NCBI GenBank assembly: GCA_018816665.1
Contig: JAHIVM010000020.1
Coordinates: 1-8,903, forward strand
Length of the DNA: 8,903 bases
Reading direction: 5' to 3'
Origin: Candidatus Zixiibacteriota bacterium
GTDB taxonomy: Bacteria > Zixibacteria > MSB-5A5 > GN15 > FEB-12
Position 1 is the first letter of the stretch. The number at the start of each line of letters is the position of its first letter. The position numbers were made by a program, and so were the translations under genes. Below, piece after piece: positions 4,391 through 8,903 of this stretch. The notes below the pieces were generated by a model. The model had not been told where the DNA came from and did not search any database. It was given only the letters and a program-made list of their open reading frames with translations.

Positions 4391-6939
4391 CATGGATCCG
4401 GAACTTGCTGGGCGGCAGACGTCGCGATCCCAGCGGCGAATTGCAGGCCATTCGCGAGAAATTCTCGCACTTTCTCGCCGTGCTTGAATACAACAATCAA
4501 TCTCTCAAAATCATCAGCGATATGGAAGAGAAGGCCGGGGGCGAGTTTCTCTTTGATATCAACTACGTCCGGTCGGCGCTGGCCGACATTCGCCTGTCGG
4601 TGCGCTCGCTTATTGAGGCGATGATTGCCCTCGGGGGCGACCGCTATTATCCTCTCCGCATTCACTATGCGGAAATAGACAACGATATCGCACTGATCCT
4701 ACCCGGCGGACGACCCATTGAGGCGGACAGGCTTACGGTATCCTATGACGAACTTACTGGTGATCGGGCTCCAAGCGTGGGAGGCAAAAACGCTCAACTG
4801 GGCGAAATGAAGTCCGTACTCGGGCTCCCGGTGCCGGAAGGGTTTGCCATCAGCGGCTGGGCCTACAAACGTCTGCTGGATGCCAACAATCTGCATCGAC
4901 AAATAGAAGAACGAATCGATTCGGTGGATATTCGTGATTACGCCGGTCTGGTTCGGGTCAGCCAGGACGTGCGCAACATCATCCGCAACGCCGCCATACC
5001 ATCGGATTTGCGGGATGCCATCAAAGCCGAAGTGGACAAACTGACCGAGCAAACCGGCACCACCCGGTTCTGCATGCGGTCGAGTGCTATCGGCGAGGAT
5101 TCGCAATACAGCTTCGCCGGCCAGTATGCCTCGTATTTGAACGTGCGCCGCGACGGTATTGTCGATGGGTACCGTGAGGTGCTGGGGGGAAAATTCACTC
5201 CGCAGGCCATATACTACTTCCTGAGTCACTCGCTCAATGAGTCCGAGCTGGCCATGAGCGTGGGGTGTTTGACGATGGTCGATGCCCGGGCGGCCGGCGT
5301 AATTTACACGCGTGACCCGATTCGCCCGAACGATGACAGTCTCCTTATCAATTCAGTGTACGGATTGGGCAAATATCTTGTGGACGGCACCCTGACCCCG
5401 GATCTGTTCCGGATAAACCGCAGCGACGGTTCCCTGATTGAGTCAGATATTGCCACGAAGCATATCCGGCTGGTATTGGACAAGGGCAGCGGGACGGTCA
5501 ATGACGTTGTTCCCGCCGACGAACAGAATTTGCCCTCGATTTCCGACGAGGAAATCCGTCAACTCACGCAATACGCGATGAAGATCGAGCAGCACTACAA
5601 TTGTCCCCAGGATATCGAGTGGGCTATCGACCACGAGGGTCACGTGTTCATTCTGCAGACCCGACAATTGCGCATGATCCATCAACAACCGTTGCTGGAA
5701 GAGATCGACCTGACCGGGTATGAGTTGCTCATGACCGGTACCTCATCGGTCTGCCCCGGGGCGGGGGGAGGGCCGGTACATCACGTGCGCAGCACCCGCG
5801 ACCTGGGAAGCGTTCCTGATGGTGCCGTGCTGGTGGCGCCGCATTCGTTTCCGGGTCTGGTGACGGTGATGAGCAGAGCGCGGGCGATCGTTACCGAAAC
5901 GGGGGGGATTGCCAACCACATGGCCACCATTGCCCGGGAGTATCGCCTGCCGGCGCTGGGTGGTGTAGCGAAGGCGGCGGAGCTGCCCCAGGGTGAGATG
6001 ATAACGGTGGATGCCACTGAGGGGAACATCTACGCGGGCATGCAGGCCGGACTCATTGCGGCTCGTCAGCCTGATTTCGATCTGTTTTGTGATCTTGGAA
6101 TATTTGACGTGTTGCGAAAGGTCCTGCGCGAGATTTCTCCGCTGAATCTGATTCGTCCGACCCGCGACGGGTTCGTGATGGATGACATCCGCACATTCCA
6201 TGATATCGTGCGTTACTGTCACCAGAAGGCGATGGACGAGATGTTCAAGGGCGGTCTCAACATTTCCAGCAGCGCCCGCATCAGCATCCCCCTGAAAACA
6301 AAACTGCCGCTGCAGGTCAACCTGATCCATGTCGACCAGGACCCGCATCGGTATGCCGGACACAAGTCGGTCAGCGAGGATGAAATCGACTCCGTACCGA
6401 TGACCCATTTCTGGCGGGGTGTGCTTCAGGAAGGCTGGCCGGGCGGGCCTTCGGCTCCGGGGCAGTCGGGCCTGGTGCGGGCGGTGCGGGTGTCTGCGTC
6501 GCGGCGACGTCGCCCGGACTTCAGCCAGACCAGCTTCGCTATCCTGAGCCGCGAATACATGATTCTGAATCTACGGCTGGGGTATCACTTTACCACGGTT
6601 GAAGCCATGTGCACCGACGACGTAAACAAGAACTACATTCGTATGCAGCACAAGCAGGGTGGAGCCCAGCGAGAACGGCGGGAACGTCGCGTGAAACTGC
6701 TCATGAACATCCTCTCCCGGATGGGTTTCGAGCATCAGGGGGTGGGTGATTTCCTGGATTCCCGGGTGGTATACCGACGATCTGAAGTGATGTATGATAT
6801 TCTGCATAAACTTGGCCGCCTGACAATACTGACCAAGCAGCTTGATATGGCCCTGTCCAGCGATTCCATCGCCGAATGGTACACCATGGACATTGCCCGC
6901 AAGATCGGGTTGGGGCGCGGGGAAGCGGCGGACACATGA
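4387..6939 (+). CDS. PEP synthase-like phosphotransferase with novel C-terminal region
   Basis: This 850-residue protein shares two domains with PEP synthase and pyruvate phosphate dikinase. Residues 1-115 are a mostly helical N-terminal extension. Residues 116-430 are the ATP/pyruvate-binding (ATP-grasp) domain, with GGKNAQLGEM (132-141), CMRSSAIGED (229-238), FAGQY (243-247), TRDP (308-311), PQDIEWA (407-413) and ILQTRQL (422-428). Residues 450-550 are the swivelling phosphohistidine domain, with TGGIANHMATIAR (505-517). H511 would take the beta-phosphate of ATP. Residues 560-850 do not look like the PEP/pyruvate TIM barrel: its GTNDLTQ-type signature is absent. Instead there are motifs such as IRTFHDIVRYCHQKAM (601-616), RLGYHF (730-735) and KNYIRMQHKQGGAQRERRER (748-767). 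The protein therefore probably phosphorylates an acceptor other than pyruvate through His phosphate, or acts as a regulator. The ATG at 4387 is the only start after the in-frame stop at 4342-4344 that keeps the whole N-terminal region, though it has no clear ribosome binding site. Its stop overlaps the kinase start. Confidence 0.88.
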   Translation: MAWIRNLLGGRRRDPSGELQAIREKFSHFLAVLEYNNQSLKIISDMEEKAGGEFLFDINYVRSALADIRLSVRSLIEAMIALGGDRYYPLRIHYAEIDNDIALILPGGRPIEADRLTVSYDELTGDRAPSVGGKNAQLGEMKSVLGLPVPEGFAISGWAYKRLLDANNLHRQIEERIDSVDIRDYAGLVRVSQDVRNIIRNAAIPSDLRDAIKAEVDKLTEQTGTTRFCMRSSAIGEDSQYSFAGQYASYLNVRRDGIVDGYREVLGGKFTPQAIYYFLSHSLNESELAMSVGCLTMVDARAAGVIYTRDPIRPNDDSLLINSVYGLGKYLVDGTLTPDLFRINRSDGSLIESDIATKHIRLVLDKGSGTVNDVVPADEQNLPSISDEEIRQLTQYAMKIEQHYNCPQDIEWAIDHEGHVFILQTRQLRMIHQQPLLEEIDLTGYELLMTGTSSVCPGAGGGPVHHVRSTRDLGSVPDGAVLVAPHSFPGLVTVMSRARAIVTETGGIANHMATIAREYRLPALGGVAKAAELPQGEMITVDATEGNIYAGMQAGLIAARQPDFDLFCDLGIFDVLRKVLREISPLNLIRPTRDGFVMDDIRTFHDIVRYCHQKAMDEMFKGGLNISSSARISIPLKTKLPLQVNLIHVDQDPHRYAGHKSVSEDEIDSVPMTHFWRGVLQEGWPGGPSAPGQSGLVRAVRVSASRRRRPDFSQTSFAILSREYMILNLRLGYHFTTVEAMCTDDVNKNYIRMQHKQGGAQRERRERRVKLLMNILSRMGFEHQGVGDFLDSRVVYRRSEVMYDILHKLGRLTILTKQLDMALSSDSIAEWYTMDIARKIGLGRGEAADT

Positions 6940-8903
6940 ACCGCGGGACCGGCCGAACACAGATTCTGCACCGCGAACGGAGTTCGTATGAGTACCTGCT
7001 TCCGGTCGGTGCGGTGGTGTTGCTTGTCATCCTGGGGCTGGCCCTGTACATGGTGTACGTTGATGCCCGGTACATGCGCCGTCAACTCGACGGTGAGTTT
7101 AACCAGCAGCAACTCATACTGGCCCGTCAGGCCGCCTCACGAATTTCCTCAGACCTGCGCGTGGTGACCGACGAACTGGAGCGCCTGGATGCGTTTATCC
7201 GGCGGGGAGCTGACCCGGCTACCGTGCAGTTTTACATGGCAACCTGTCTGGAGTATGCCCGTCATCTGGGCGTGTCCGAGGTGGGGCTGTACAATGCGGA
7301 GGGTCGGCCGGTGACGGTCGTGCGACCGGACACGGTCGATTCCGCGGGCCGCTTCCCGTTCCCGGCGCAGCGGCTTTTGGAGCATTGCCGGTCCGGAGAG
7401 TTGGGGAGCACCTGGATTGAGGTGGGGGCGACGGGAGATTCACTGGTTTTTGGGGTGATGTGCGAAGACGTGGTTGCGGCCGGCGGGCAGCGCTTGAAGC
7501 TGTATGTCACGCTGAACCTGACAGCTCTCGTGCGGTCTTCCACGGCCGGCGTTCGGGTTGGTCAGACCGGATATGGCTGGGTGATCGATCAGGATGGTCG
7601 CTTTCTGCACCATCCGGAACCGGGGCTGACCGGCCGCGATGCCGTCCAGGCGCGCGCGGAACTGGACCCCGGGATTCGTTTTGATGACATCAACAATCTC
7701 CAGCGGGACAAAATGCTGCAGGGCCGGGAGGGCACCGGCAGCTACGTATCCGGCTGGCATGGGGGGGTGCGCGGCCGGACAGAGAAGCTCATTGCCTTTG
7801 CGCCGGTGCAAACACCCGCGCTGGGGACGGGGCGGTTGTGGTCGGTGGCGTTTGCCTCGCCGATAGTGGAGGTGGCCCGGTCGGTCGTGGAGGTGCGGTC
7901 ACGACATTTCTGGGTTGAAATCGCGGTCGTGGCGGCCATGTTCGGGTTTGCATTGCTGGTGACGTTGTACCAGCGGCGGGTTTCCGGAGCCCTCAAACAG
8001 CAGGTGAGCCGTCAGGAGGAATACCTGACCGCTATCTTGCAGAATTCGGTTGATGCTATTATCTTCATCGACAACAACAATCGAATCAAGATGTGGAATG
8101 CGGGCGCCGAGATGATTTTTGGCTACACCGCCGACGAAATGATAGGTCACAGCTTCAGTCTTCTGGTTCCCGGCGACATGAACATAGATCGGGAGCTCGG
8201 GCGGATTCGTGATGCCACGTACCGCGACGGGCATTTGATCAATTACCAGACTCATCGGATGACCAAGGGCGGCCGGCGCATAACCGTGAACATCTCGCGA
8301 ACGTTGATCAAGGATGAGTCGGGTGAACCGATCGGCAGTGCCGCCATCATCAAGGATGTCACCGAGAAGGTCGAGTTGGACAAGAATATTTACAATGCCG
8401 AGAAACTGGCCTCAATAGGCATTCTGGCATCCGGCGTGGCCCACGAGATCAACAATCCCCTGGCGGTAATCCTGGGATTCACAGACCTGCTGAAGGAGCG
8501 CTGCGATCCTGCCTCACCCGAGGCTGATGATTTGCGCATCATTGAGGAGAATGCAAATCACGCCAAGGGTATTGTGGAAAATCTGCTCGGCTTCGCTCGT
8601 ATTTCGGAGGGCGCGGCAGACCGGGTGAATGTCAATGAGGCGCTGGACAAGGTGCTGGCGATCGTGCGCAGCACCCTGTTGAACCGCAAAATCAGGCTTG
8701 TTGATGACATTTCCGGGGGCCTGCCGCCCGTGCAGGGTGATGCCCGGGAGTTCCAGCAAGTGATATTCAATCTGGTGAACAATGCCATGGCGGCAATGGG
8801 GGAACGGGGCGGCACCCTGACGGTCCGGGCCTGGGCCGACGCGGACAGCGTCCGGGTTCAGGTGAGCGACACGGGCGTGGGCATCCCGACAGCCATCCAG
8901 GGC
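6936..8903 (+). CDS. Membrane sensor histidine kinase, Cache-PAS-HisKA-HATPase (partial, runs off window end)
   Basis: The frame stays open to the last base, giving 656 residues with the C-terminus missing. In order it has a membrane segment at about 21-41, an extracytoplasmic sensor at about 42-325 of the double-Cache type (GQTGYGWVIDQDGRFLHHP at 209-227), a second membrane segment at about 327-346, a PAS domain at about 362-478 (AILQNSVDAIIFID, then WNAGAEMIFGYT), and a HisKA dimerisation domain at about 488-556 with the phosphoacceptor H503 in GVAHEINNPL. The start of the HATPase domain follows, with N-box FNLVNNAMAAM (N616) and G1-box DTGVGI (645-650). No HAMP domain separates membrane and PAS. 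The start ATG at 6936 overlaps the upstream TGA as ATGA, the classic arrangement for translational coupling, so both proteins should be made together. The rest of the ATPase domain and any receiver domain or response regulator gene lie beyond the window. The signal is unknown; Cache domains usually sense small molecules outside the cell. Confidence 0.95.
   Translation, partial: MNRGTGRTQILHRERSSYEYLLPVGAVVLLVILGLALYMVYVDARYMRRQLDGEFNQQQLILARQAASRISSDLRVVTDELERLDAFIRRGADPATVQFYMATCLEYARHLGVSEVGLYNAEGRPVTVVRPDTVDSAGRFPFPAQRLLEHCRSGELGSTWIEVGATGDSLVFGVMCEDVVAAGGQRLKLYVTLNLTALVRSSTAGVRVGQTGYGWVIDQDGRFLHHPEPGLTGRDAVQARAELDPGIRFDDINNLQRDKMLQGREGTGSYVSGWHGGVRGRTEKLIAFAPVQTPALGTGRLWSVAFASPIVEVARSVVEVRSRHFWVEIAVVAAMFGFALLVTLYQRRVSGALKQQVSRQEEYLTAILQNSVDAIIFIDNNNRIKMWNAGAEMIFGYTADEMIGHSFSLLVPGDMNIDRELGRIRDATYRDGHLINYQTHRMTKGGRRITVNISRTLIKDESGEPIGSAAIIKDVTEKVELDKNIYNAEKLASIGILASGVAHEINNPLAVILGFTDLLKERCDPASPEADDLRIIEENANHAKGIVENLLGFARISEGAADRVNVNEALDKVLAIVRSTLLNRKIRLVDDISGGLPPVQGDAREFQQVIFNLVNNAMAAMGERGGTLTVRAWADADSVRVQVSDTGVGIPTAIQG

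Noticed and set aside
4322..4624. 100-codon + frame overlapping the start of the dikinase-like gene, considered as a frameshifted N-terminus
   Set aside because: The product resembles nothing, and the 4387 frame already gives a sensible helical N-terminus without any frameshift.
5743..6408. 221-codon minus-strand open frame opposite the dikinase-like gene
   Set aside because: It is opposite the conserved phosphohistidine domain and is therefore a shadow of real coding sequence.
6430..6520. Very G+C-rich stretch in the dikinase-like gene, considered as an insertion or frameshift
   Set aside because: The frame is intact and motif-like sequence resumes directly after it; it looks like a glycine- and arginine-rich loop.
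1..8903. Search for CRISPR arrays, long direct repeats, transposase genes, tRNA or rRNA
   Set aside because: Nothing found by eye: no regularly spaced repeats, no transposase motifs and no cloverleaf-like segment.

Overview
The window is about 60% G+C by eye and carries five same-strand (+) genes in three transcription units. I found no RNA genes, insertion sequences or CRISPR arrays. The content (a phosphatidylglycerol-type lipid synthesis gene, a transmembrane chemoreceptor, a Cache/PAS histidine kinase, strong Shine-Dalgarno sites, tight operon overlaps) fits a motile, environmental bacterium, probably with a Gram-negative type of cell plan. The sequence alone does not fix the phylum. The unusual PEP-synthase-like protein resembles proteins I recall from deltaproteobacterial-type and related environmental lineages, but that is a recollection and not a placement.

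Layout. Bases 1-301 are intergenic, with a terminator-like hairpin (38-84), a second T-rich terminator-like site (205-245) and a candidate promoter. Unit 1 (302-1637) is a CDP-alcohol phosphatidyltransferase of PgsA type overlapping a HAD-IB-type phosphatase. Together they could make phosphatidylglycerophosphate and dephosphorylate it to phosphatidylglycerol. After a 311-base gap with a candidate promoter and a strong dyad, unit 2 (1949-4078) is a single methyl-accepting chemotaxis receptor with a Cache-type extracellular sensor, followed by a very clear intrinsic terminator (4104-4140). Unit 3 starts at 4387. It holds an 850-residue protein built from the ATP-binding and phosphohistidine-swivel domains of PEP synthase but with an unfamiliar C-terminal region in place of the PEP/pyruvate TIM barrel. 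Its stop codon overlaps (ATGA) the start of a membrane sensor histidine kinase that runs off the end of the window.

The most interesting item is unit 3: a dikinase-like phosphotransferase of unknown acceptor, translationally coupled to a sensor kinase. Unit 2 and the kinase both carry extracellular Cache-type sensors, so most of the window is devoted to sensing the surroundings. The lipid pair in unit 1 looks like a housekeeping neighbour.
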